A stretch of 64,000 bases of DNA from DATFVA01 sp963832355 (lineage in GTDB: Bacteria > Bacteroidota > Ignavibacteria > Ignavibacteriales > Ignavibacteriaceae), in assembly GCA_963832355.1 (NCBI GenBank), contig CAWHTX010000017.1, positions 225,328-289,327 on the forward strand, written 5' to 3'. A program made the translations under genes and the position numbers. Positions within the stretch are counted from its first letter, which is position 1. The number at the start of each line of letters is the position of its first letter. The notes beneath the pieces were generated by a model that was not told the DNA's origin, did no database searches, and was given only the letters and a program-made list of their open reading frames with translations. This document shows, piece after piece, positions 17,007 to 26,188 of this stretch.

Positions 17007-18827
17007 TTAATTCTCCCGGAAATGTTGAATAAGTATGTCCGCTTTTTTCTTACCAACCAGTTTTGAGAGCTGGTCAAAAGAGGAATTTTTTATGACGTTT
17101 AAACTACCTAATTCTTTCAACAAAATCTGCGCGGTTGAGGGACCGATTCCTTTTATGTCAGTAAGCTCGGTTTTAATTGTCCTCTTGCTTCTTCTTCCGC
17201 GGTGGAATGTGATCGCAAACCGGTGCGCCTCATCCCTTACCTGCTGCAGCAGCTTCAGTCCCGAAGATGTTTTCGGGATTGATTCGGCTTCGGATCTTCC
17301 CGGGAAGAATACTTCTTCCAGCCTCTTTGCAAGTCCGATTATATTGTAATCTTTAAACCCGAGATCATTCAGTATTTCAACGGCGCTTGAAAGCTGCCCC
17401 TTTCCTCCGTCTACCATAATAAGATCGGGCAGGGGGGCACCCTCTTCCTTAACCTTTGTATATCTTCTCTGTATTACTTCCTGCATACTCGCGAAATCGT
17501 CGGGACCTTCTACGCTTTTAATGATGAACTTCCTGTAAAGACTCTTTTTCGGCCTGCCGTCTTCGAACACTACCATACTTGCAACTGAATCGCTCCCCTG
17601 TAGGTTTGAAATATCGAAGCATTCTATTTTCCTCGGAAGTATATTCAGGTGAAGGTCTCTCTGCAATGCTGATACTGCATACGGCACCTGTCCCTGGTTT
17701 TTCATCTTCTGGATCTGTAATTCTTTCAGCTGAAGTATAGCGTTCTCTTTGCACATCTTCACAAGAGATTTTAATGAGCCTCTCTGCGGGATGGTTATCC
17801 TGACTTTTCTTTCAGCCTTGCCGCTCAGCCATTTTTCAAGTGTATCATTATCCGGAGGTTCTTCCTCAAGTACAATTTCTTTAGGCACCTCAACGTATTC
17901 ACCGCCATAATAGAATTTTACCGCGGCAGAATAAATATCTCCCGCTTCTTCACCCGGTTCCATCGAAAGCCGCAGCTGCTTTTTACCCGTAAGCTTTCCG
18001 TTCCTGATATTAAATACCGTGCAGGCTGAATCTTTTCCTTCGTAGGCAGCTGCAATTATATCCCTGTCGTTGAAATCGTCACTTACAACTTTCTGTTTCG
18101 ACGAGATAACTGAAAGATGATCAATCTTGTCTCGCAGCCCGGCTGCCTTTTCAAATTCAAGCAGCTCAACGGCGGTATCCATTCTGTTCTTCAGTTCTCT
18201 GATAAGATCATCGGTTTTACCCCTGAGTACTTTCGTAACCTCATCTACCATTTCACCGTAGTCTTTCTGCGAGATGAGACCTTCACAGGGACCGTCGCAT
18301 TTCTTTATATGGTAGTCGAGACACACCCTGAACTTTCTTTTTTCAATTGCTTCATCGGTTATGTTCAGCTTGCAGCTCCGGATCTTAAATACCTGGTTGA
18401 TCATACGGAGCGCTGATTTCATTGTCTTGACGTCGGTGTAGGGTCCGAAATAACGCGATCCGTCTTTGATGATCCTTCTTGTTGGATAGATCCTGGGAAA
18501 CGGTTCGTTGGTTACCTTTATGTAGGGGTATGACTTATCGTCCTTCAGGTTGACGTTATACCTGGGTTTCAGATCTTTAATGAGATTGTTCTCGAGTACC
18601 AGTGCCTCAATTTCGTTATCAGTAATGATCAGCTCAAGATCAGCGGTTTTGCTCACAAGAGTCTGCGTCTTAACCGAGGAAACATTCTTCTGGAAGTAGG
18701 TTCTTACTCTGTTCTTAAGGTTCCGGGCTTTCCCGACGTAGATCACCCTGCCGTTTTCATTAAGAAACTGGTATACTCCCGGGGAATTGGGCAGGTTCTT
18801 TAATTTTGTTTCCAGTATCTGATTCAT
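17007..18827 (-). CDS. uvrC: Excinuclease ABC subunit C
   Basis: 606 residues, full length. N-terminal GIY-YIG nuclease domain (SPGVYQFLNENGRVIYVGKA, about 14-90), UVR domain (about 205-240), the UvrC RNase H-like nuclease domain with ECFDISNLQGSDSVASMVVF and MVDGGKGQL, and C-terminal helix-hairpin-helix motifs (TDIKGIGPSTAQILLKELG). UvrC makes the 3' and 5' incisions in nucleotide excision repair together with UvrA and UvrB, which are not in this window. Confidence 0.97.
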   Translation of the reverse strand: MNQILETKLKNLPNSPGVYQFLNENGRVIYVGKARNLKNRVRTYFQKNVSSVKTQTLVSKTADLELIITDNEIEALVLENNLIKDLKPRYNVNLKDDKSYPYIKVTNEPFPRIYPTRRIIKDGSRYFGPYTDVKTMKSALRMINQVFKIRSCKLNITDEAIEKRKFRVCLDYHIKKCDGPCEGLISQKDYGEMVDEVTKVLRGKTDDLIRELKNRMDTAVELLEFEKAAGLRDKIDHLSVISSKQKVVSDDFNDRDIIAAAYEGKDSACTVFNIRNGKLTGKKQLRLSMEPGEEAGDIYSAAVKFYYGGEYVEVPKEIVLEEEPPDNDTLEKWLSGKAERKVRITIPQRGSLKSLVKMCKENAILQLKELQIQKMKNQGQVPYAVSALQRDLHLNILPRKIECFDISNLQGSDSVASMVVFEDGRPKKSLYRKFIIKSVEGPDDFASMQEVIQRRYTKVKEEGAPLPDLIMVDGGKGQLSSAVEILNDLGFKDYNIIGLAKRLEEVFFPGRSEAESIPKTSSGLKLLQQVRDEAHRFAITFHRGRRSKRTIKTELTDIKGIGPSTAQILLKELGSLNVIKNSSFDQLSKLVGKKKADILIQHFREN

Positions 18828-18875
18828 CGTATCCGTTAAAATGTATGCTCAAAATTAAGTCAAAAACCGTTTAGG

Positions 18876-19955
18876 TTAAAGCCAGTCTTTTTTCTTAAAG
18901 AAGAAGATCATACCGACTGCGACAACTATCATAACTAAAATCACTACCGGGTAGCCGTACTGCCAGGTCAGCTCCGGCATATTCCACTTACTCACGGACG
19001 TGTTGAAGTTCATGCCGTAAATCCCTGCCAGAAATGTAAGGGGAATGAAAATAGTTGATATAATAGTTAGTAATTTTACAACTTCATTAAGTTTCTGCCC
19101 CGAGCTGGAAAGATATATTTCGAGCATCCCGTTTAATATTTCCCTGTAATTCTCCATCGTTTCAATATTCTGCCGAATGTGGTCATAAAGATCACGGAGG
19201 AATATGTAAGTCGATTTGGCAATGTAAGGATAGCGCTCTCTTTCTATTGAAAAGATGATATCCCGCAGGGGAGTGACGGCCCTCCTCAGCTTGATGATCT
19301 TTTTCCTCAGGTCGTGAATGGTTTCTATCGTAGATCTGTTAGGGTTATAAATCAGATCATCTTCAATATTTTCTATTACTTCATCCATATCCTGAAGAAA
19401 GTAAAAATAATTATCTACCATTGTATCAAGCAGACGGTACATCAGGTAATCTGCTCCCAGTTTTCTTATTCTGCCTTTATCGCTCCTGAGCCGTTCCCGT
19501 ATTACATTAAATACATCTCCCTCCTGTTCCTGGAATGTGATAAGGCAGTTGTCTTTTGAAAGGACAAAAGAAACCTGTTCTATCTTCAATTCGCGGCTCT
19601 TTTCTTCTACATCAATCATTTTAGTAATGATGAAAAGATAATTATCGTAATCTTCGAGCTTGGGTAGGTGGTTAACATTAAGTATATCCTCCAGTATCAG
19701 GGAATGTATTTCGAAAATCTCCCCTATACGGGCCAGTTTCTCCACTTCATGGAGTCCGCAGATGTTTATCCAGCTTACGTGACCGGTTTCCTTATATTTT
19801 TTAAGTTCTTCAACATCATCTATTTCCTTCTCAGTGAAAGTCTTTTCATTATAATCGAAGCTGGTGATTTTCATACTGGTGAGTTTTTGTTCACCGGTAA
19901 ATACCAGGGAACCGGGAGGAAGACCTCTCTTAATTCTGAACCTGCGTTTCGGCAT
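18876..19955 (-). CDS. corA: CorA family Mg2+/Co2+ transport protein
   Basis: 359 residues from ATG at 19955. This start is preferred over one 15 codons upstream because AAAGGA lies eight bases before it and the protein then begins MPKRRFRIKRGLPPGSLVF. A large cytoplasmic alpha/beta and helical domain is followed by two C-terminal membrane helices with the signature YGMNF between them and a positively charged end (FFFKKKDWL). The GMN loop is the selectivity filter of the pentameric channel. No adjacent partner. Confidence 0.95.
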   Translation of the reverse strand: MPKRRFRIKRGLPPGSLVFTGEQKLTSMKITSFDYNEKTFTEKEIDDVEELKKYKETGHVSWINICGLHEVEKLARIGEIFEIHSLILEDILNVNHLPKLEDYDNYLFIITKMIDVEEKSRELKIEQVSFVLSKDNCLITFQEQEGDVFNVIRERLRSDKGRIRKLGADYLMYRLLDTMVDNYFYFLQDMDEVIENIEDDLIYNPNRSTIETIHDLRKKIIKLRRAVTPLRDIIFSIERERYPYIAKSTYIFLRDLYDHIRQNIETMENYREILNGMLEIYLSSSGQKLNEVVKLLTIISTIFIPLTFLAGIYGMNFNTSVSKWNMPELTWQYGYPVVILVMIVVAVGMIFFFKKKDWL

Positions 19956-20030
19956 AATTTGTCCTTTATACTGTGGTGAGAATGTATATAAAATAATCAA
20001 TCTATGGGAAAAAAGTCGGTCCTGCGAAGT

Positions 20031-20453
20031 TTAGTTGCCGTAAACCTGGATTTTAAGCTTGCCGGTAAAATTACTGAAGCTTATGGAAATTATATCCGGG
20101 GTTCGTCCCGCTAAACTTATGGAAGTTGACTGGAGATTGGCCTGCATAAGTTTGTTGTAAAGCAGCTGATTCGAGTAATCCAAAATAAGGATATTAGCCT
20201 GACCCTGAGAATAATCATCGAGGGAGAGTATAAGATGAGAATGTGTGCTGCTTATGCCTGAAAAGTCACGGAATGAAGTTGAAATGTTTTCCGCATTTAT
20301 TAAAAATGTATAGGATTTGCCTGATTTTAATCTGACAGGCTGATTAACACTACCGGCTGCATTCCCGGGGGCTACAATATCTTCACGACAGGAGGGGATT
20401 AAGACTAAAATGAGTAGTAGTCCTGTTAAAATAAATAGGAGACTCTTCTTCAA
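20031..20453 (-). CDS. Hypothetical lipoprotein
   Basis: 140 residues. MKKSLLFILTGLLLILVLIPSCRED is a lipoprotein signal with cysteine at about position 22. The mature part is short and beta-rich, rich in Ser and Asn, without a domain I recognise. Lies downstream of a 521-bp gene-free region and upstream of corA on the same strand. Confidence 0.65.
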   Translation of the reverse strand: MKKSLLFILTGLLLILVLIPSCREDIVAPGNAAGSVNQPVRLKSGKSYTFLINAENISTSFRDFSGISSTHSHLILSLDDYSQGQANILILDYSNQLLYNKLMQANLQSTSISLAGRTPDIISISFSNFTGKLKIQVYGN

Positions 20454-20974
20454 TTTTATTCTTTCATTTTCTAACCGGTAATATAATTATTAATAAAAAT
20501 TAATCTATGCAGTAAGTATGACGCTTGATTAAATTTCGATATAAGGAGATGCGCGTGATTTATATCATAACGACTTAAAATCCCTGTGGAACAATTTACT
20601 TCTTATAAATGATATAATTCATTATTAAACAATAGATTATACTGCAGCGATTAATGTTATTAAGTATGTTGATAAATTTACCGGATCAGTGAACTGATGA
20701 AAATTACCCTATTCTCCTGTATTCTCTTTTTTTGGAGCATAATGTGAGCATCCCAAATGCAGTAATAAGGTGCAGACTAATTTATTATAAAACTCCTGAA
20801 CTTATAAACAAGATATCCACCATATTTTTTGACTGTCATAACCCAAGTTAATTTATTAAAAATAAAGAGATTGTATTATTTTATTAAAGTCAGGTTACAA
20901 GCATTAAATTTGTACTGTAGTTGATTAATCCTTAAATTTGTGACTAACGGCACCTATGAACTTACTTCTTATAT
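20454..20974. other. AT-rich intergenic region
   Basis: Separates the divergent lipoprotein and M23 genes. AT-rich, with no reading frame of note and no recognised RNA fold. Apart from the candidate promoter at 20909-20940 nothing specific is seen. Confidence 0.5.
20909..20940 (+). promoter_or_regulatory. Candidate Bacteroidota-type promoter of the M23 peptidase gene
   Basis: TTTG at 20909-20912 and an exact TAnnTTTG box (TAAATTTG) at 20933-20940, separated by 20 bases, which fits the -33/-7 spacing of this phylum. Transcription would start near 20947, about 28 bases before the ATG. Confidence 0.5.
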
Positions 20975-22264
20975 ATGGCTAAAGAAAAAAAACAGAATCT
21001 GCTGTTATTAACATTTTATGTGATTGTAATAGCTTTACTTGGATACACTCTCTTTTTTAGTTCAAGTTCAGCCTCCGTTGAACCCCCCGACACTGATCAA
21101 AAAACAGAAGTTATTTCTGAATTGGATGAGTTCGGACTTAATGCCGATGCTTTCAGAGTAACTAATGGAAAAATTCAAAGAAACGAAACTATTTCATCGA
21201 TATTCAGCAGATTGGGGGCGGCTGACTCCACAATCTATTATCTTCAGGCTCATTATAAAGATATATTCGACTTTAGAAGAGTGATAGCGGGAAAGGATTT
21301 CAGAGCTTATTGTTCGAGTGATTCCGCCGGCGCTTTGAAATATTTTGTTTATGAAAAAGACCCTGTGAATTACGTTGTAATGGATCTTAATGATACCATG
21401 TCGGTTTATTCAGGGAGCAGGGAGATCACGAGGAAGAGAAAAGAAGTATCGGGGATAATCAGATATTCCCTGTATACAGCTCTTGAAAGAAATGAAGCAG
21501 ATCCTGAACTATTCGTGAAATTATCAGGCATATTTGCCTGGCAGATCGATTTTTACCACATACAGAAGGGTGATAATTTTAAGGTAATATATGAAGAAGA
21601 GTCGGTTGGAGATAAGGTAGTGGGTATAGGGAAGATCGTGGGAGCATACTTCCACCATTATGGAGAGGACTATTATGCCGTTGATTTCAATGTAGACGGC
21701 AGGGATGAATATTTCGACGAGGACGGAAAGAGTTTACGGAAAGCATTCCTTAAAGCTCCGCTTGAATATTCCCGCATAAGTTCAAGATTTTCAAGGAGAA
21801 GATTCCATCCGATATTGAAAAGAGTAAAGGCTCACCTGGGTACTGATTACGCCGCACCAACCGGCACACCGATAAGGAGTGTTGGTGATGGGGTGGTAAT
21901 TGCTGCAGCATATACAAGAGGTAACGGGAACTATGTGAAAATACGGCACAACTCAGTTTATACCACTCAGTACCTTCACATGTCGAAATTCGCCAAAGGT
22001 ATCAGAAGAGGTGTGTCTGTGAAACAGGGACAGGTGATCGGGTATGTCGGGAGCACGGGACTGGCCACGGGACCTCATCTATGTTACCGGTTCTGGAAAA
22101 ATGGTGTTCAGGTTGATCCTTTAAAGGAAAAACTGCCTCCGTCCAAACCTATTAAAGATGCTTATAAGGAAGAGTATAATAAGCTTAAAGATAAAGTAAT
22201 CGGGGAGCTTGATAAAATTAAATTCAGTGATCCTTCCGATGATGCCCTGGCATCCGGAGTTTAA
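20975..22264 (+). CDS. M23 family murein endopeptidase (LytM type)
   Basis: 429 residues: an N-terminal membrane anchor (LLLLTFYVIVIALLGYTLFF), a middle segment with an OapA/LysM-like feel (about 60-260), and a C-terminal M23 domain. Zinc ligands are in HLGTDYAAPTGTPI and the distal GPHLCYRFW, with the intervening YLHM; these match the HxxxD...HxH scheme. Such enzymes cut peptide crosslinks in peptidoglycan, as in E. coli MepM. The ATG at 20975 has no strong ribosome-binding site. Confidence 0.93.
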   Translation: MAKEKKQNLLLLTFYVIVIALLGYTLFFSSSSASVEPPDTDQKTEVISELDEFGLNADAFRVTNGKIQRNETISSIFSRLGAADSTIYYLQAHYKDIFDFRRVIAGKDFRAYCSSDSAGALKYFVYEKDPVNYVVMDLNDTMSVYSGSREITRKRKEVSGIIRYSLYTALERNEADPELFVKLSGIFAWQIDFYHIQKGDNFKVIYEEESVGDKVVGIGKIVGAYFHHYGEDYYAVDFNVDGRDEYFDEDGKSLRKAFLKAPLEYSRISSRFSRRRFHPILKRVKAHLGTDYAAPTGTPIRSVGDGVVIAAAYTRGNGNYVKIRHNSVYTTQYLHMSKFAKGIRRGVSVKQGQVIGYVGSTGLATGPHLCYRFWKNGVQVDPLKEKLPPSKPIKDAYKEEYNKLKDKVIGELDKIKFSDPSDDALASGV

Positions 22265-22275
22265 TTACTTCGAAC

Positions 22276-22416
22276 TTAACCGCCTTTGTTGTCAGATTTA
22301 TCCGCAAGTACTTCAGATAATTTCTCGCCTCCCTTAATCCCAAAATCAAGTGTCCTGATCGGGAACCGGATCATTAAGTCATTTTCATCGTAGGCCTGTA
22401 TTATCTTCTGAATCCT
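22276..22416 (-). pseudogene. Remnant: C-terminal tail of an MscS-type mechanosensitive channel
   Basis: On the minus strand, about 47 codons ending in TAA (22276-22278) read IQKIIQAYDENDLMIRFPI, then RTLDFGIKGGEKLSEVL, then ADKSDNKGG. The IPFP-like MIRFPIRTLDFG end is the typical C-terminus of MscS channels. Upstream (22417-22425) the frame runs into a stop and AT-rich DNA with no channel body. I read this as what is left after deletion of the rest of the gene. It lies in the 326-bp gap between the M23 and lepB genes; the remaining part of the gap holds only presumed lepB promoter sequence. Confidence 0.6.
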
Positions 22417-22590
22417 TAATTTTTATAAAAAATAATATATAAGTTTATTTAATCTGTGATAAGGGTAACCGGAGGTTTTGTCTTTCTCTCTATTCTAATT
22501 CTTTTATATATTTAAGTTTATAGATTAATTTGAGTATCCGCTCGGATCCGGGCCGTCCCATATTATCATTCATAAATGCTGGAGTGTACA

Positions 22591-23526
22591 TTGTCATTTA
22601 AAAGTGGTTTGAAAAGATTCTTTGGTATTAAATCGGAAGAAGAAAAAAATAAAGTTAAGACCCCAAAAGAGAAAACCAGAGATTTTTTTGAATCCCTGCT
22701 CTTTGCAGGAATTGCTGCGTTCTTTATAATAACTTTTGTTATTCAGAACACCCGTATCCCCACAGGATCAATGGAAGACACAATTCTTGTCGGCGATTTT
22801 GTCCTGGTAAATAAATTCATTTATGGTTCTTCCTCCCCTAAGTATATTCCTTTTACTCAGGTTGAAATACCCCATTTTACGCTCCCTGCTTTAAGAGATC
22901 CCAGACCTAAGGATATCGTGGTATTTGAATTTCCCGGCGGCAGAGATCAGATGCATGCCGATGAGCTGGGTGTAAACTATGTGAAGAGGTGTATCGGTAC
23001 TCCCGGCGACACGATACAGATAATTAACAAGGTCGTTTATGTTAACGGGAAGCAGTTCTGGATCCCGACGCATATAAAATACCTTCAGCCGTTCGCTAAA
23101 CCAAAAGGGATGGTTAATCCGGCTATATTCCCAAAGGGAATGCCCTGGAACGAGGACAATTATGGTCCTCTTGTTATTCCCAAAAAAGGTTATACTATTC
23201 CCCTTAACCTGAATAATGTTGAACAGTGGGCAATGACAATAAATAAAGAATACGGGAAAAGAGTGGTGGGTGTTAGTAATGGTTCGGTAACTATTGAAGG
23301 AAAACCGGTGACTTCCTATACCTTCAAAAAAGACTATTATTTTATGATGGGGGATAACAGGGATGATAGTCTCGACAGCAGGTTCTGGGGCTTCGTTGCA
23401 CGCGACATGGTGGTGGGTGAAGCATTCATTACTTTATTTTCCTGGGACAGGGATATTCCGTTTTCGGATTTTTTCAGGTTAATTGGTTCAATACGACTGG
23501 ATAGGGTATTAAAACTTTTACACTAA
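22591..23526 (+). CDS. lepB: Signal peptidase I
   Basis: 311 residues from TTG at 22591, preferred over ATG at 22576 because GGAG (22581-22584) is six bases before the TTG and nothing precedes the ATG. One N-terminal membrane helix (LLFAGIAAFFIITFVI), then box B TRIPTGSMEDTI with the nucleophile Ser, box D KRCIGTPGDT with the catalytic Lys, and box E GDNRDDSLDSRFWG. It removes signal peptides from exported preproteins at the outer face of the inner membrane. The family spacing is enlarged by an insert between boxes D and E. It is followed after 32 bases by the M16 pair. Confidence 0.96.
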   Translation: MSFKSGLKRFFGIKSEEEKNKVKTPKEKTRDFFESLLFAGIAAFFIITFVIQNTRIPTGSMEDTILVGDFVLVNKFIYGSSSPKYIPFTQVEIPHFTLPALRDPRPKDIVVFEFPGGRDQMHADELGVNYVKRCIGTPGDTIQIINKVVYVNGKQFWIPTHIKYLQPFAKPKGMVNPAIFPKGMPWNEDNYGPLVIPKKGYTIPLNLNNVEQWAMTINKEYGKRVVGVSNGSVTIEGKPVTSYTFKKDYYFMMGDNRDDSLDSRFWGFVARDMVVGEAFITLFSWDRDIPFSDFFRLIGSIRLDRVLKLLH

Positions 23527-23558
23527 TTAAGACTAACAGTATCGGTGCTGCAAAAAAT

Positions 23559-24818
23559 ATGGATTTACTAAATATAGAGTATGAGAAATATAGACTAAAT
23601 AACGGACTTAATGTAATACTTCATAAAAATGACAATCTTCCTCTCGTTGCGGTAAATCTTTGGTACTGGGTTGGTTCAGCTAATGAGCAAAGGGGCAAAA
23701 CCGGTATGGCGCATCTTTTCGAGCATATGATGTTTCAGGGTTCTGAGAATGTACCCAAAGAGATGCATTTCCGGTATATCCAGGAAGCCGGGGGAAATCT
23801 CAACGGTTCTACAAATTTCGACAGGACTAATTATTACGAAAAACTCCCATCCAATTTCCTGGAACTGGCGCTTTGGCTTGAATCGGACAGGATGGGCTAC
23901 CTTTTACCCGCTCTGACTCTTGAAAAACTCGATAACCAGAAGGGTGTGGTAATAAATGAACGGCTGGAAAGGTACGATAACCAGCCCTACGGACTTGCGT
24001 GGGAGATCATTCTCTCAAATCTTTATAAGCAAGACCATCCTTACAGCTGGCCGACGATAGGTTCTATTGACGATATTTCAAACTTCAGTCTTGAAGAAGT
24101 ATCCTCTTTCTTCAGGAAATTTTATTCTCCTTCAAACGCTTCTTTAACGGTTGCCGGTAACTTTGAAGAAAAATTTGTTAAAGAAAAAATAGAAAAATAT
24201 TTCGGGGAAATACCCGATTCCATTACCGTGGAGAGGATAAATCCTGCCCCGGCAAAGCTTGATGAAAAGAAACTTATTGTACGGGAGGAAAATGTTCAGC
24301 TTGAGAGGATTTATCTTGCCTGGCCTACAGACAGGGTTTACAGCGGCGATGATGCTGCGCTGGATATTCTTGCGGATCTCTTGTCCGGCTCAAAGAATTC
24401 GCGTTTGTATAAAAATATCGTATTTGAAAAAGAACTTGCTCAGGATATATCTGCTTTCCATTACTCGGGCAAACTGGCGGGACATTTTATGATAATCGCT
24501 ACAGTTAAAAAAGGGAAGTCCGTAGAATCTGTTAAGGAGGAAATATTTAAGGAACTGGAAAGTGTACGCACAAATGGAATATCATCTCATGAAATGAAAA
24601 AAACCCGTAACAGCATACGCTCGGGTTTTATATTTTCATTGCAGAATCTTGATACGATGGCCAATCAGCTTAATTATTACGATTTTTTCCTTGGCGAGCC
24701 AAACTCTTTTAACTATGATCTGCAAAGATATAATGAAGTTGAAGATGATAAGATAAAGAGTATTGTAGACAAATATTTTACGGGATCCTTCCTGGAACTG
24801 AGGGTGAGACCGAAATGA
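23559..24818 (+). CDS. M16 family zinc peptidase, catalytic subunit
   Basis: 419 residues. The inverted zinc motif HLFEH (His52, Glu55, His56) is present with GMAHLFEHMMFQGSE, and a distal glutamate lies in the ERLERYDNQPYG region. Length and two-lobed layout match the M16B (processing-peptidase-like) family. Its stop overlaps the ATG of the next M16 gene by four bases, which fits a heterodimer of one catalytic and one non-catalytic chain. No signal peptide is obvious at the N-terminus (MDLLNIEYEKYRLNNG), so it may be cytoplasmic. Confidence 0.93.
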   Translation: MDLLNIEYEKYRLNNGLNVILHKNDNLPLVAVNLWYWVGSANEQRGKTGMAHLFEHMMFQGSENVPKEMHFRYIQEAGGNLNGSTNFDRTNYYEKLPSNFLELALWLESDRMGYLLPALTLEKLDNQKGVVINERLERYDNQPYGLAWEIILSNLYKQDHPYSWPTIGSIDDISNFSLEEVSSFFRKFYSPSNASLTVAGNFEEKFVKEKIEKYFGEIPDSITVERINPAPAKLDEKKLIVREENVQLERIYLAWPTDRVYSGDDAALDILADLLSGSKNSRLYKNIVFEKELAQDISAFHYSGKLAGHFMIIATVKKGKSVESVKEEIFKELESVRTNGISSHEMKKTRNSIRSGFIFSLQNLDTMANQLNYYDFFLGEPNSFNYDLQRYNEVEDDKIKSIVDKYFTGSFLELRVRPK

Positions 24819-26188
24819 AAATGAATTCAGTTAAGAGAAAAAAACCTGCTGCAGGACATAAAAGCGGATTTAATCTGCCCGGTATAGAGTCTTTTAAATT
24901 AGAAAACGGACTGCCGGTTTACTTTGTTTGTAAAGATACACTGCCTGTTATGAATATGAGTCTTGTTTTAGACGCCGGAAGTAAATATGATCCGCAGAAT
25001 AAAAAAGGATTATCAAACCTGCTGGCTATGATGGTGGACGAGGGGGCCGGTGAATATAATGCCCTGCAGCTTAGCGATCAGTTTGAAATAATAGGTGCAA
25101 ATTTTAGTGTCAGCTGCGATCAGGATTCAATGTATCTGTCACTCCAGGCTCTTGCAGATGAATTTGAGCGGGGAACCGAGTTATTCTCTTTGGTTGTTTG
25201 TGATCCGCACCTCAATGAAAAAGACTTCGAAAGAGAAAAAAGAAAAATAACGACACGTATCCTTCAGAAAAGGGACGATATTGAAGAAATTGCAAACGAC
25301 GTCTTTGAATTTAAACTCCTGGGAGAGAATAATCCTTATTCTTCACCTACAATCGGATATCAGAAAGACATCGACTCAATAACTGTGGAGGAACTAAGAG
25401 AGCACTTCAGGAGCATCATTGATCCTTCCAACGGGTTTCTCGTAGTTGTCGGAAGTTACGATGAGGAACGTCTTAAGAAAGCACTGAATAAATATTTTTC
25501 AAGATGGAAGATAAAAGACTTAAATAAACGGGTCATCAATACAGAAACCACTTTCAGTCCCGGATTATATATCGTTAATAAGCAAGACAGCGTTCAGAGT
25601 GAAATAAGAACCGGCCTGATAAGCTTTGGACGTAATGAATATGATTATTTCTCAAGAAGCATACTGAACCTCATTCTGGGAGGACAGTTTACAAGCAGGC
25701 TTAATCTTAACCTGCGGGAAAAGAGAGGTTTTACTTATGGTATCCATTCGAGATTTGTTTACCTGAAATCAGCCGGATATTTTTATACCTCAACATCGGT
25801 ATCATCAGAAAATACCGGGCCAGCATTAAGGGAGATCTTTAAAGAAATAAAAAATATAAAAGAAGGCGTAACCTCGAAAGAACTTGAATTCGCAAAATCA
25901 TCACTTATCAGGAAGTTTCCATCAGGGTTTGAAACCAACAGGCAGATTGCATCCAATATCATCGGGCAGATCATACATTCTCTTCCCGAAGATTACTTTA
26001 AAAAATACATTGAGAAGATAAAACAGGTAACCCGGGAGCAGGTAATTAAAGCAGCTGCCGATAACCTGATTCCGGATAAGCTCACCACAGTGGTTGCGGG
26101 CAATAAAGAAAAGATAATCGGTCAGCTTAAGGAAATTTATCCCGGTGAGATTACGGAACTGGATGCAGGTGGAAGGATATTATCTTAA
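24815..26188 (+). CDS. M16 family peptidase-like protein, non-catalytic subunit
   Basis: 457 residues. Same fold as its upstream partner, but the zinc motif is absent: the corresponding helix reads GLSNLLAMMVDEGAG. The substrate-binding R/Y pair is retained in the C-terminal half (REKRGFTYGIHS). This is the pattern of the non-catalytic chain in bacterial M16B heterodimers and in mitochondrial processing peptidase alpha. Translational coupling through the ATGA overlap supports a complex with the upstream protein. Its 3' end overlaps the converging gene by nine bases. Confidence 0.92.
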   Translation: MKMNSVKRKKPAAGHKSGFNLPGIESFKLENGLPVYFVCKDTLPVMNMSLVLDAGSKYDPQNKKGLSNLLAMMVDEGAGEYNALQLSDQFEIIGANFSVSCDQDSMYLSLQALADEFERGTELFSLVVCDPHLNEKDFEREKRKITTRILQKRDDIEEIANDVFEFKLLGENNPYSSPTIGYQKDIDSITVEELREHFRSIIDPSNGFLVVVGSYDEERLKKALNKYFSRWKIKDLNKRVINTETTFSPGLYIVNKQDSVQSEIRTGLISFGRNEYDYFSRSILNLILGGQFTSRLNLNLREKRGFTYGIHSRFVYLKSAGYFYTSTSVSSENTGPALREIFKEIKNIKEGVTSKELEFAKSSLIRKFPSGFETNRQIASNIIGQIIHSLPEDYFKKYIEKIKQVTREQVIKAAADNLIPDKLTTVVAGNKEKIIGQLKEIYPGEITELDAGGRILS

